A stretch of DNA of 64,000 nucleotides from Tachypleus tridentatus (taxonomy: Eukaryota > Arthropoda > Merostomata > Xiphosura > Limulidae), in assembly GCF_004210375.1 (NCBI RefSeq), contig NC_134834.1, positions 136,991,009 through 137,055,008 on the forward strand. The letters run 5' to 3'. The notes under the pieces were generated by a model. That model saw nothing but the letters and a program-made list of their open reading frames with translations. It searched no databases and was not told the origin of the DNA. The position numbers and the translations under genes are program-made. Shown here piece after piece: positions 1-13,900 of the stretch (positions within the stretch are counted from its first letter, which is position 1; the number at the start of each line of letters is the position of its first letter).

Positions 1-1879
1 TACTTGATGCTGACTGCTGGATATAGAATACTTTTAAAATAAGAGTAATTATTGAGTTTATTTAGTGATTTAATATTTAATGGTTATTTACTTTCATAAA
101 AAGAGTATTAACAGTTAATGATTTTAAAAGCGATAATTATAATAAGTTTCGGTTGTAACTCTGTACGAGTCATACGTTGTTTGCGTAGTTCAATTGTTGT
201 ACTAGGCTTTCCTAGTGTTGTTGAAGTTATTTTACTCGAAGAGTTTTGTCGTTTTGTGTAATATTGTTATTACCAGAAAGAGATAGAAGGTTTTAAGCCT
301 TATTCAAAATATTTATAAACAGGCGTCTAACAATGTAGAAGTAAAAAAGAAAAGTTAAATAAGAGATAATTAGATTTAGATTGAGTGACTGATAATTTAG
401 TAGCGACGGGCGATTTCTAAAGTAAGTTTCATTGATGTAATCTAACACCATAGATAGTTTATCTTATTGAGTTTTAAGGTAACTGAATCAGTTTGTATGG
501 ACTTCTGACGTAAAATAGAATTATTTAAAGCTCTATATATAATTATAGTAACCCAGGTTACCATAAGTTGAATTTTCTTTGCTATAAGAAAATAAACACA
601 CATAAATGATTTAAAATGTATTTAAAAGAAATCAAAGCCACATCGGGCTATCTGCTGAGCCCACCAACATTTTAAAGCAAGTGGATTGTGTGCTGTTCGT
701 TTATTGTTTAAATGTATCACCAACGAGTCAAAGAATGTGGCCCCTGTAAAACTGACACTGACATTTGACAGTAAAGCTTTCTATATGTTTTTTTTTTAAA
801 TCTGTATTGGGATCACCGGTGAAAAAAACTGTTTTGATCCTACAAGTTTCTAGTTATAAGGAGCTTCATATGGTTTAATAGATACAGATATCATGTAAGA
901 CATGAATAGTTTGTAAATTTTCTTAAAAGAGCTTTATTTTAATTTTTCATTTACTGATGTGGAACGAATTACACGTCATGTAGGAGACGAGTAAGCTATG
1001 TATACTTCACAAAATTATTTTGAATGGCCAATTGCTTCTAGTCAACACCTTTTTCATTGCCCAGGAACTATTAATTTATAAACCACATACACGAACGTCA
1101 TTTAAATCAGTTACTGGCTCCTATTGAATAAACTATTTATTCGAAAAAACAAACCTGTAAAAGCTCATAACTTATACAAGTAAAATAGGAACCCTTGTAG
1201 CTACTTATTTATTAGACATTTTCATATCATCATTGAACATAAATTCTCATGACAAATGTAAATATGTCTACTGCAGGAAACTCACATGTCATGTAAGCGG
1301 TTTATCAGATAATAATTGACATCAACTTATACAAGAAAATAGAAACAGTAAAGTATAATAATAATAATGGAATTTATGTGTGAATAACTACACAGAATTC
1401 ATCTAAAAATATTTAAGAACTTTACGAATGGGAAATGGTGCCGTTTCTCATTTTGTTACTGTTAGATTTTACTGTTGTAAAAATGAAGAAAAATAAAATG
1501 CTTTTATTTCAAACAAGTGGCAATATAAAGAAAGTAAGTGTGTTGTGTACAGTGCTTGCAAACAACTTGAAGACAAAATTCAAGGAATTGGACAATTAAT
1601 TATACTGCTCTTAACTCTCTACAATTGTGGTTTCTGCCATCAGAGGCATCAACATGATAAAATTAAAAAATAAAATACACCACATTCAGTTGATAGCATA
1701 TGTCCAGTAAAATGTATTAGCTTTTAATTAGTGACATTAGTTTGTACCTCAATTATTACAGCATTTGTGTCTGTTAAAGTTTAAATGCTCCTTTACCTTA
1801 ACACCAGGTAATGATAAAATATGCTGATAACCCAAGATTCTTCATCTGATTTTTTTCTATGTATTATGTTACAACTTAC
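1..1879. other. AT-rich presumed intron, no recognisable gene
   Basis: All six frames are broken by frequent stops. The only recognised item is a SINE-B tail fragment near 633. It presumably forms the intron 3' of the 1880-1982 exon. Confidence 0.5.
633..665 (-). repeat. SINE-B tail fragment
   Basis: CAAAGCCACATCGGGCTATC and TGCTGAGCCCACC match the 3' end of SINE-B. The tRNA-like head is missing, so this is a short relic. Confidence 0.6.
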
Positions 1880-1982
1880 CCGTTCTTTGTTAGTAGTTCT
1901 TACAGTTTCCAGTGTTTGTGCTACGTAAGCAGCCACGGTTGTCCCAACCTCAACAGCCATTTTACAAATTGGTCCTTCATGG
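1880..1982 (-). CDS. PDE-like gene, GAF-A middle exon
   Basis: An acceptor (TTTTTTTCCATAG) and a strong donor (CGG then GTAAGT) frame 103 bp. One base completes a split codon, followed by HEGPICKMAVEVGTTVAAYV and AQTLETVRTTNKER, ending in phase 0. GTTVAAYVA corresponds to the GTT-S-AYVA segment of PDE10A GAF-A, just after the E-G-x-x-x-x-I turn. This is the leftmost exon I can see. The next, which should encode the rest of GAF-A, is not evident in 1-1879. Confidence 0.78.
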
Positions 1983-4900
1983 CTATGGAAAAAAAAATGT
2001 GATCAATCGTTAATAATTTCGTGTATATACATCAGGTTGAGAAGGCACATTACGTCATAACTACCCTGTTATAAGACTATCTGCTCAGTATAAAAACAGA
2101 TTTTAACTTTATAGTTTGCACTGTAGTACTCGCCAGCCCGTGTCATGTTGTTTGCCAATAACAATTGTAACTCGTATGCGTCAATACGCTTAAGTATTGA
2201 TATTACTATTTTTCACAAACATTTTACTAGATTTAACACTAAGTTTCTGTCAGATTAATAATTAAAAAAATATTAAGAAACTTCATTAAGACTTGAAAAT
2301 GAATAAAAACATTTCCAATAAATATATATTTGTTTGCTCAGTCTAAACATTTTAACACAAGGATTGTTGCTTTCTAGTGTGACGTACTGATGACGTTTTA
2401 TTTTTTAAGAATATCTACAAACAAACAAAATAACGACTTTCAAAAGCATTAGATTGCTATAACTATGAGTTATGAGCTATTTTTTTTAATATTTACTTTA
2501 AGTTACAATTTATTTGTTTAAGAAAATTGTTAGCAGATTATAACTCGTTGACAATTTATTGGTTGAAACGTTGTGAAAACAATAATATACATAATAAAGA
2601 TGAGTTTGTTTGTTTTTTGAATTTCGCACAAAGCTACTCGAGGGCTATATGTGCTAGCCGTCCCTAATTTAGTAGTGTAAGACTAGAGGGAAGGCAGCTA
2701 GTCATCACCACCCACTGCCAACTCTTGGGATACTCTTTTACCAACAAATAGTGGGATTGACCATCACATTATAACGCCCCCACGGCTGAAAGGGCGAGCA
2801 TGTTTGGCGCAACGGGGATGCGTACCCGCGACACTCAGGTTACGAGTCGCACGCCTTAACACACTTCGCCATGCCAAGCCCATAAAGACGAGAATACTAA
2901 TTCGAATAATTATACCATTAGTAGTACTAGCATCTCGTCTCAATCATTCCGCAAAACAAAACCAGTCTATATTTATAAATATAAAAAAATTGTTTATTTG
3001 TCTGTGAACTACACCATGGTCTTTGGACCAACTTCAACCAAACTTGTTAGGACGATACATTGGATCAAGGGTCATGTCATAAGGTTGCTCGGCCCTACCC
3101 AACCTGGTCACACCCTCAGCAAAAAGATGTTTGTTTAGCTAATTACTCCACAGTCTGCGACCAGTCTTTATTCGTAACATTTTTTTATTATTTTGAAATT
3201 TAATTGAATTTTCTTGGAATATTTGAGTTCCTTCATTAAAACATGTTGGCATTTTCCCGGAAAAATAAAAACCAAAGCACAAGGTCACACCCTTAAAATG
3301 ACAGGGCTACTTATGAAAACACCTTACTTTAGACATGGCCAATTCTGCGTTGTCAATTTGTTAAGAGTAGGATCACCATGAAATCTCTTCACTTTGACTC
3401 CAAAAGGAGAAAGAATTTCTATTATGATATATCAAGAAACGCTCAGAGTACAAATAAGCAAAGACATTGTGGACAGGATTAAAAAAATGTGATAAAGTAA
3501 TTGTAACACAATTTCTGTATTGTAGAATAAAGTAGATGTGAAATAATATAGTTGTAAAGTAAATTATATGTGAAATAAAATTATGTATATAAATGTAAGT
3601 TTTTTATTTAATTTATTAGCTCAATCCCTACATTTAATTCTTATGCCCCCCCAAACTTAGGACGGATGCCTTAGTTTCTAGTTATATAGGGAGAGCATTC
3701 TACTGAAATGAATAAACGTTGACGACGTTTCGACGCAGTAATGTGAAACTTCATTAGGTCCTACGATTTTTTTTTCAGAGGGTTGTGTAGGTGGTAAGAA
3801 AACGCGACTAAGATAGAGAGCTCTTTTATTCCAAAAACTCAGTTAGAAAGTTAAAAGAAATGCAAAAATTTTAAATTCATATTGTCACAAACTTACTTTT
3901 CGAATAATATAAATGCATGGGTGTATTGGGTTAAGGATTCTTCTACAGTAAGTGTCTGTGATTTGTGGTGATAAATTCAATAATAAACGAACAGCACGCA
4001 CTGCGCACTGTCGAAGTCAACACAGTCGGATTCAATTAGTATGGAACACCCTTTGACGAGACAAATTACTCTCCTTATATCTTTTAAACTGTAATTAGAG
4101 TAACATACCATCCATTCCTACGACGGTTAACTTTACGTTTACTAGCTTTTCTCTGATCAAATTTCTCTTTCACGAACTTTACTTTCCTTCTGCTAACGCA
4201 AACGCAAACTAACGTGGCAGGGGTTTAGTTTAGAGAGAGAGAAATCAGAAGAGTTCTCTCTCCAACTGGGGTGTTCAGGAACGTTGTAGTTCCTCTTCGT
4301 CCCCTTACATGAGAATTTTTTTAAAATATCCGTAGAATTTTTACTTTATTTTTTAATATTTCAAAAATGGAGTGGGGTATTTGTGAGTGAGAGGAAGAAC
4401 GGGAGAACTGGACGAGAGCAGCGAAAGTGAAGTGAGCCAGACCTTGGCTCGAGAACGGAGTACACTGGCGGCTGGCGAATTGATTTTTAAAATTTACTAT
4501 GATTGATTAGATACCCTGTGACTGGGTAAACGGCCCTTTTCAGAATGAGGCTGAGACCTACAGGTCCGATGCCAGAGATTTTGCTGTGGGGGGAAACGGG
4601 AGTACCCCGAGAAAACCCACGTTCACGGCCTGGGCGCTGAATAATCTACCCTTCTGCTCGTCTGGTCGCAGCTATTTATACATCTAGTTCTCCTAGAAAT
4701 CTCCATAGCCTCGACACCAGAGAATTACGAACACAAAATAAATAAATAAATATTGCTACATTAAACAGTCTTTCATATCTGAAACATTTGAAATTTGGAT
4801 CAACTCTTTGTGATACACTTTAACTTTCAAAATAAATCGCGAATCTTCAGATAACTAAAGGATGGATGGAGGAAACCTCATGTAGCTGTAGATATTCATA

Positions 4901-7900
4901 TATTGGAGAAGCCTGCAGACATTCAGAACAATGTCTTAAGTATCTTAACGGCACAGTTCACGTTATAAAAACAGTTCAACTATTACTCGACATGACACCA
5001 TATTATCTGGAATAGCTGTAAACCACTGTCAAAGACAACAACTACAAAACAAGCCAAATTAAAGAAGTTTTACTCATTAAAAGTAGAAAAAAAAAAGTCT
5101 TTAACAAAGGTCCAAATTTAGAAATTAGTACTCTGTGGGATCAGTTACTAACCAATCATATTTCAGCAATCTTAATTAATCACACAGCTCAGCCTAAGTA
5201 ACAACTGGGTTTATTTTGTGTCTGTATGATATACATTACATACTATACAGCCCTCTAGCTCATTCGCATTTTTCTGTTTGAAACGTATCACACTAAAACA
5301 GTAACAGAACCGACGAATATTAATGTTACTGTGTCGAAACGTTGTCGCCACTATTTGTTTCAACATGAGGCTGTCAATATATATACATTGTGTACATGTT
5401 GTTTATTTAAAGTTTATTTTCAATTACTATTAAAAATAAGACTCTTACAATAATGTGAAATAAAGAGACAAAAATAGTTTTAAGAGTATTTTACTCAGCG
5501 CCATAATGATTTCTTTGAGCCAATTACAACTTTCTTCGAAGCAATTATAAAGCATGCTCGTTATGTGAAAACACTGACTGAGTGAATCAAAACTTTTAAT
5601 TATTATTTCTCAATAACATTGAAAATGTGATTGCATCTTTTACGAAAGATATTTTAAGTATATTTTCGACATAATTCATTGTGGCAATTTTCGGTCAATA
5701 CTATCACTGTCTTAATTATTTACATAATTTTATATATGTGATTTGCATTTTTTCATATTTCAAAATAATGAATATTTCTAAACAGTAACGTTCTTGAACT
5801 TGACTTAGACGTTAATCTTTTATCTGTTTCTTCTATTGAATGTTGCAAATTCTGTGATCAAGAAATAAAATAAACTTTAACAATGACAGATTTTTGTAAC
5901 TCCACATGGAAAAACTGTTCAATATTTTAGCATAGTGATTGGTTATTACATACAAACGTGTTTTGTATTTTAAACTTCAGTCATGATAGTTTTATACGAC
6001 TCCACACGTGAAGATTTTGTTTGACAATCTAACATGCTGAGTATAAAGAAAAAACGCGTTTTATATTATAAAATTTCGGTGATGACATATTAAAGGGCCT
6101 GGCATGGCCAAGTGTATTAAGGCGTTCAACTCGTAATCCGAGGGTCGCGGGTTCGAATCCCGGTTGCACCAAACATGCTCGCCCTTTCAGCCGTGGGGGG
6201 TTTATAATGTGACGATCAATCCCACTATTCGTTGGTAAAATATTAGCCCAAGAGTTAGCGGTGGGTGGTGATGACTAGCTGCCTTCCCTCTAGTCTTACA
6301 CTGCTAAATTAGGGATGGTTAGCGCAGATAGCCCTCGAGTAGCTTTGCGCGAAATTAAAACAAACAGACATATTAAAACGACCACACGCGTGAAAGTTTT
6401 GTTCGATAATATGGTAAAGTAGTTGAGCTTTAAAGCGGCGTATTTGCATTGTTAACTTTCAGCAATGACATGTTTATACAACTTCAAACATAAAGATTTT
6501 GTTTGATAATTTAGTAAAGTAAATGAGTATAAAACGTCCTGATCAACTACTTGTATTCAAATAAGTAAGATATTTACAACCAAGCCTTGTTGGCCCTCAC
6601 ATCTAAAATAGGTGAGTGTTGCTGCAGAAAAGCAAATCGTATAGAGACTTTTCAAAAACGACGCTGAGCTGATGTTTTAATAATGCACTTTTACATGGTT
6701 TAAAGAAAGCTAGTACAAATCAAGACGAATTAATGGAATAGCTATGATAACACTAAAGCAGATACGTGATTAAAGCATGTAAACTGTTATTCAGTGACAA
6801 AAAGCCACTAAACAGTGTATTCTGGAGTCTTATATGTTTTTTTCACTGTAAACACAATTCCTGGTCATAAACACACGTTCATACACAAGTACACCCATGC
6901 ATACTTACTTAGGTCGGTTTATGTCTCCTCTTGTAAAGCTTTGTAAAGTCTAAGAACAGAGAGAAAACGAATATTGAATTAAAAGAACTTTGGACGCTAT
7001 TTCTGTGATAGGTTTACTGATTAATTAAAGTTAATACCACTTGTTTTCGAAAACACTGTTTACTAATATATAATTCCAGTCAGATAAAACAGGATTTCAG
7101 CTTGCATACAATAAAAAATTGAAACTTACATAACTCAACCTTAGATTATAGGCTACAATCTAAACAATTATGTAGTAAAAAAACAATATATAAATAGGTT
7201 AAATCTGGACATTTGTATGGTAGAATACTCAAAATTATTCTGCAGCTCATTGTTTAATTACAAACACAGTAACAAGACAGGCCACATTCTGAAAACTGAA
7301 ACATTAAAAATTAAACAAAGCAAGACAAAAAACAACAACAACTTATACTCTTATTATCTAATGCAACTTGAGAATAAAATGTTTCATACTATCCTATACG
7401 AAGAAATACCTGACACAGCACCTATTGAATTTTATGTGATTGAACTGTTAAAATGGACACTAGGAAACTATCACACAACGGAAGGATTATAAAAAATATC
7501 ACGCAGGAATGATGTTCTTTGGACATGACAACTTTAAGCTGGATTCTTTTACAATAGAAATTATATTACAGGTCTGTTGTCTCCATGAGTGGTCGTCAGA
7601 AAGAGCACATCGAACGAAAGTGACGACATGGACTATTAATACGTGATGAGGCTCCAAAATTCATTTTAAAACAACGTACACCACTCTTGTTCGTGTTTAA
7701 CTTAAAAAGGTGTAGATGTAGATCCAGTTGCTAATGACTTGTTCTGTTATACGTGTACATAATGAAGAAGTGTATAGAATGAATAACTAGGTTCCGTTAC
7801 TTAAAACTGTTGTTTTACGAGTACAAAATGGGAAAGCGGGTTCCATTACTAACAGCTTCTTTAGTATACGAGTACAAAATTAATAACTGACTTATGTAAC

Positions 7901-10900
7901 TAAGGTAACTTCCGTAACTTGCTGTGTTGTACGAGTACACAATGAAGAATCACCTTCTTTTTATTAATGACTTCTTTACTATTCCAATGTTTTGATAATC
8001 GAAGATTGGAATACTGTTACGAACAGCTCGTTTTGCTACTAGTACAGATTGTAAAAGCAGATGGGTCATTCCATGTCAACTCACCTAGGGCTTCCCAGTT
8101 CATGTGATAGATTTCCTTGAAAAACGTTTGAGCAAAAACTTTATTTTGATTTATTCAGCCATGCAGTACATCTTTAGGATTTTCCATGGCTGAATATAAT
8201 AAATCAAAATGAAGTTTTTGCTTAAATTTTTTTAAAAAAAATTCATGACATGAACTGGAAAAAGTTCTTTTTCTGGGTGAGTTGACATGGAATGACCCAA
8301 ATTCCATTTAATATATATTAACTGTATTAGTGTTTCAATCCACAGATGATATAAGAAATATCACTACCAGCAATGGATTTTTACCTGGTTTGTTTTATCA
8401 TACAGATACAGATTCCAAGATTCTGCATTCACAGCAGAAGCAATAGTGGCAGCGAGTTCCGACAAAACCTGAACTTTGTTCGGACTTGAGTAAAGGCTTG
8501 TAGTGAGGTCCTGGAGCATCTTTCCTTTGTCGGCGTGCACACAAAACTAAACGAAAAATTCTTCAAATGTTGATCACTGAATAAATATCATCACCGCATT
8601 TAAGATACAGAGAACAAATCATACAAACACGTATTAAAGTATGAAGTGTCATAAACAAATCAGTGTAAAACAAACTTACCTTCCATCTTGAGAGACTTGT
8701 TTTCCTCTGTGTCCGTCCTAAAAATGAAAGTTCATGTTTCATTACCAATAAAAATGTATTCCTGAAAACTTAAAAAAAATCAGATTTTATCAATGTTGTG
8801 AGGTACAAAAAGTACAGGTTTGTCCTGTTGCTCAGAATAAACTGTGATATTTATTGTTACATTAACCATACACAAGAGATATTGAAAAATGGCGGGCTCT
8901 TGTGCGACAGCGGTAGGTTTACAGCCTTACTCTGCTAAAAACCGAAGTTTAAGACCTCGTGGTGGACACAGAAGTTAGCCAAATTTGGCTTCGCTCTGAA
9001 ACAACTGAAGAATGGTGGTTATTTTGTAAGAAGTAAAAAGAATAACAACCAAACAACAAAATAAAATATATCAATACATTTTTAAATACCTCATGCGGAG
9101 TTAGTCTCAGATTTTAAAAAGTTTCAAATATTAGGGAAGTCTTTCATAACGACTTATACGTCAAAAACATTATTTTTTTCTTTACTTGTCTAGAGTAAAA
9201 CTAAAGATTTAGATTTGAAGTTCTTCCTTTATGAGCTGTGATATTCGTTATTGATAGTTGCTTTTTACACGTGTGGATATTGTGGTTTGACGAATCCTTG
9301 AGAACGTTGCTTTTTCACAATCAAGCGAAATCTGTCTGTCTGTTTGGTAGATCTTCCTGTAAAGTTCATAAAAAATATGCTCACGTTTGGTTTTATTACT
9401 GCACATTTGAGACACCTTTACATTTTTACCATGCATATTCATGTATCGTATCGGATGGTTCTGTATCATTTTTACCACGCATATTCATTTATCATATAAA
9501 ATGATTTTATGCCAGTTTTACTATGTATATCCATTTATCATAAAAAAAGGTTTTATGCCACGTTTCCATGCATATTCATGTGTCGTATTACATGGTTTCT
9601 GTGTCATTTTTATCAAATTTATCCATGTAGTTTCTGTATTCGGACATAAGTGTATAACTTATGCGAAGTCTCGAGGTAAGAGTTTGTTTGTTTGTTTTGG
9701 AATTTCGCACAAAGCTACTTGAGGGCTATCTGTGCTAGCCCTCCCTAATTTTGCAGTGTAAGACTAGAGGGAAGGCAGCTAGTCATCACCACCCACCGCC
9801 AACTCTTGAGCTACTCTTTTACCAACGAATAGTGGGATTGACCGTAACATTATAACGCCCCCACGGCTGGGAGGGCGAGCATGTTTAGCGCGACGCGGGC
9901 GCGAACCCGCGACCCTCGGATTACGAGTCGCACGCCTTACGCGCTTGGCCATGCCAGGCCCTCGAGGTAAGAGAAACATATATATATCTTTTGAACGCAA
10001 ATAGCTATATACAATTTTCATGTATTGATTGTGTTCAGAAAATGCACATGAGGTTGTTCACGAGAAAGTAACACATTGCAGAAAAGTTCATGTATTTTTT
10101 ACAGAATTATTTATAATTTCTTAGTGAAATTTAACTTTGGATTATTTTGGAATTTGTGAAATTAAATTTTTCAAAATTACCTAATTTAACTTCATAAAAA
10201 TAAATGTAAATGTGAGAATCTTAACTTTATCCTAATCTCTGAATATACTTTTCCATAAAGTTATATTTAAACACAACGTTAATATAACTTTTTGTAATTC
10301 TTTTGGTATTTTCTGACTTATACAACTTTAAGGGATGATTTGAACATTGTTGCGGGAAATAATTTTTTTTGTGATTCTAAGAATTACTTGAACAATATTT
10401 TTAAAGAATTTACAATATTACACTGTAAAAACTTTTCAACAAGAAATTTAATGCTGCCTACAATTATATCGAAGATCAAAAGCACAAGAGAAATAAAAAT
10501 TATTCTAAAAGTTTCTAAAAACGCTGTAATGTATGTGGTGCACTGATTGATCAGTCTTTTCGTGGATTAGTCATTCGGAACTCAACAAAAACAAACGATA
10601 CATTTGCAGAAGCTTTTCAGATTTCATTATTATATTTACCGAAAAATTAAGCCTATAATTGTAACAGATCGGATATGAGATATTTGTTATAACAAAAGTT
10701 GTCAAAAATATCAAATACATGAAACAGCATTTTCAACTTCTGTGTTAACTGCACATTACAGTAAAAACTAGATGTAAAATAAAGTTGAGTAGAAACAGAA
10801 GGAGATTAACTTTGAATTAGCTGTACTTTTATCAGAATTCTTATTAGTATTCAACCGCATTCGAATAAGCATTAGATTTTTGTTAATGGTAGAAATAGTT

Positions 10901-13900
10901 GAGAAATAACACACTACCATTCACTTCATTCGAGTTGGGAGCTTTCTTAATATTTCGAGTAATCCATTTTTCTAAAAGTTCTGACTCAACGTTATTGATG
11001 ACATAGTCTTCAAGAAAATCTGGATTTTTTTGAAGGAAATTCTCTACTTCTTTCTGATTCAAACCTGCTCGAAAGAAACTGTTTTGAGTGCACACAACAA
11101 ACATAAAACCTTTCAAATTATGATAATTTTGGTTTGTTTGATAAAAATTGCCAAAAATCACAGGTACTGAACTAATACCCCATAAGAATCATGAATCTGA
11201 AATAAGCATAATGAAACTACGAAATAATGACAAAATCCACTGTAAACCTAAGATGGAAAATTCATTATTCAATTTAGGAAATACTGTAAAATTTGGTATA
11301 AAACTACCGAATAATGGAGAGTCCAGTATAGAATTACAGAAGTATGGAGAAATGTAAGCTGAAGCATATTACACCCAATTAATTTAAAACGACACTTAAA
11401 AATTTTCTTTCTATGCTACTAAAACAGATTCCATGAGAAAGAAATAAGTTGAACAATAAACTCAACTGGAAATATGGTAAGCTACCTTAATGTCATATTT
11501 TAATTTGTTCCAGTTAATGATCCCAACTAACTGAACACTTGAACTGAACACCTCCAAAAGTTAAAAGATAAATTAATGCGATGACGTAATGTGTATTGAC
11601 ATGCCTTTCCTATTACACAACTTCAAATTCATTTAGTGACCTCGTGCTTATATCACGTGGAATCATAATATAAATCTCCAAAACCCTAATAATTTTTAGC
11701 ATATTTCGATATGCTTATTGCAACATCGCAAGTGGTTTCTAGTATTGGTATATTCAGCATTTCATTTTATGCACTTATTACCTTTTCTGTTCAGATTGTC
11801 ATGAGATGTACTCCTTGTCATTCCTCCAAGATTTATACTAAGCTGTTTGCTACCACCTAGGAAAAAATAACATGAGTTAATGATAGATTTCCTACACAGT
11901 GTTTTTTCTTCGTTTCACACAGGTTTTATGGAATTCTAAGTATATTTGAAATTATTGGACACAGCTTACATGGCGTAGGAAGTGGGGACACTTCCATTTT
12001 TCAATCTGTCCCAGTAAAGATGCATCAAAATTAGGACACTTATTCCCAGGAGAAACAGGATAATGCACATAATTTAATCTAAAATCAATGATCTTTTAGG
12101 GACCTGAGACTTTCCTAGGACTCTGGCCGTAATGGGTGCGCCTGTAACACACATCTCACTTCGTCAAATAAACCTTGGACCATCCACTTTTAATTTACTT
12201 CTTACATCTCAGACTTATGAGAATTCTTCTACAGTGGTTTTTGAGTGTTTTAGTTCTATCTATATTACCTCTGATATTAATAATTTGTTACTTTTATTTT
12301 TCACATAGGTAATATCTTCGAAACGAATCATTGTCAGTCATTGGGTACTGGTCTTATAATATGTATGATGTAAAAATGTTAGCATTTTGTGTTATTGGTA
12401 CTGATATTAAAGTATGTAAGGAGTGAAAAATTCAATATTTTGTTTTATGGCAAAGTGTTGGATAATGTTTAAAGTTCTAAGAAAATATTTTCAAATATTG
12501 TTGATTTCATTCCTTTTTACACACACGCATATGAGAAGATAAACAAGCAAAACAAATGAGAAGATAATCTTAATTCTGGGAATTCAATTTTAACGATTTG
12601 AAATCACTCAGTTGTAGCGATATGTTTGTTATTATATATATATGTTATACCAATAAACGGAGAAAATCGCAGTTACCTGATCACCATAATTATTATTTAT
12701 GGTTGAAACACCTGAATTATCTCTGGTTGAATGAAAGGTTTCGTACGAAAACGTGAGAAATGAAGATTTTTATCAATACAGGATAAAGACGAGATCAAGT
12801 AGTAATGACTGACAGGGCTACTAAATTAAGATAAAAGAAACCTTCAAATTTAACTGAAAGTAAAAATTTACATTTATTGAAAATAAAGTTGTATTCAAAT
12901 ATACACAAAATGATAATACACAAAAAATAAAGCAATGTCGGGACTGCACGGAATTTAGGTTAAATTGTCAAGCTAAAGGTTCGAGAAAAACCCACACCCG
13001 CTATTGTTTTAGTATGTGTTGACTTTCTTAAAGAAGAAGTGAATTTCAATGAATTACTTCCACAATACACATTTTCTCCATAGCTGACCAATCACAAGAT
13101 GGATCAGAAGAAGCCAGAAGTATCTCAGCTTCATATGTCGATAACTTTGGCTCCAAATCTCCTATGACAAAAAGATATATATATATTTAATTCACGTCAA
13201 GAGATCGTGGATAAATTAGCGTAAGCCCTTCATGTACTTATCTAACCAAAAGTAGAACTCCAGCAAAAGTAAAATATTTTGTCATCATATTTTGTCAACA
13301 CCACCCATCGCCAACGTTCGGGCTATTCTTGTCAAGCTAAATGGTGATATTTGATCGCTACTCTTACAAAGCACTTACGAACCCAAAGTGAACAAATCAA
13401 TTGTTGTTATTTTGGTAGCGTGAAACAAGGAACTTTAGCTGCACAGTCCGGCAGGGTAACCATTAGGGTGTAATAGATCCATAATGCACATTAACCAGTT
13501 CCATTTTTAAAGCGGGCAACTCTTATCTCAGAAAGACATAGTTGGAAATAAAAGAGCTTAAAAATAACGATTTATTCTATAGGTGTGTTAATAATTAAAT
13601 TGATTGATTCAGCGAGAAACATTTCATAAGATTTAAGTGAAACGATATCGACCATTTTCTGTGCCGGAATCCTTCTCGGTTTTACAAAATGTACCGTACA
13701 GTAAGTAACTAGTTACGCTTTTAAAAGGGTTAACTGTGATCGTTCCATATGTTGGCTTTGTTGTTATATGTTTGATATAGACTCAAAAGATTATTGTATA
13801 ATATAAGGATTATTCAACCTTGCAATTTAATAAAACCAAAGTATTTTATACAATACTCACCAATGTTATCCACATATATAGCAAAAATTAAAATATTTTA

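Noticed and set aside
4120..4200. Minus-strand Lys/Arg-rich exon-like block ending TGG then TATGTT
   Set aside because: A stop lies close upstream in frame, and the basic peptide does not fit the GAF fold expected at this point of the PDE gene.
4505..4530. GATTAGATACCC word, the small-subunit rRNA signature
   Set aside because: Flanking sequence does not match rRNA. It lies in the dispersed GC-richer repeat, so coincidence is more likely than a mitochondrial insert.
6095..6170. tRNA-like gene (B box GGTTCGAATCCC)
   Set aside because: It is the head of a SINE with body, tail and target duplication. The same holds for all other tRNA-like heads here, and none folds as a free-standing tRNA by eye.
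7217..7492. 91-codon plus-strand ORF
   Set aside because: Lys/Asn/Thr-rich, no motif, and lies antisense in the PDE intron.
13446..13480. Possible left end of the hAT element (CAGGGTAACC)
   Set aside because: It matches only the first few bases of the right terminus, and the expected AAACAGGT duplication is absent.
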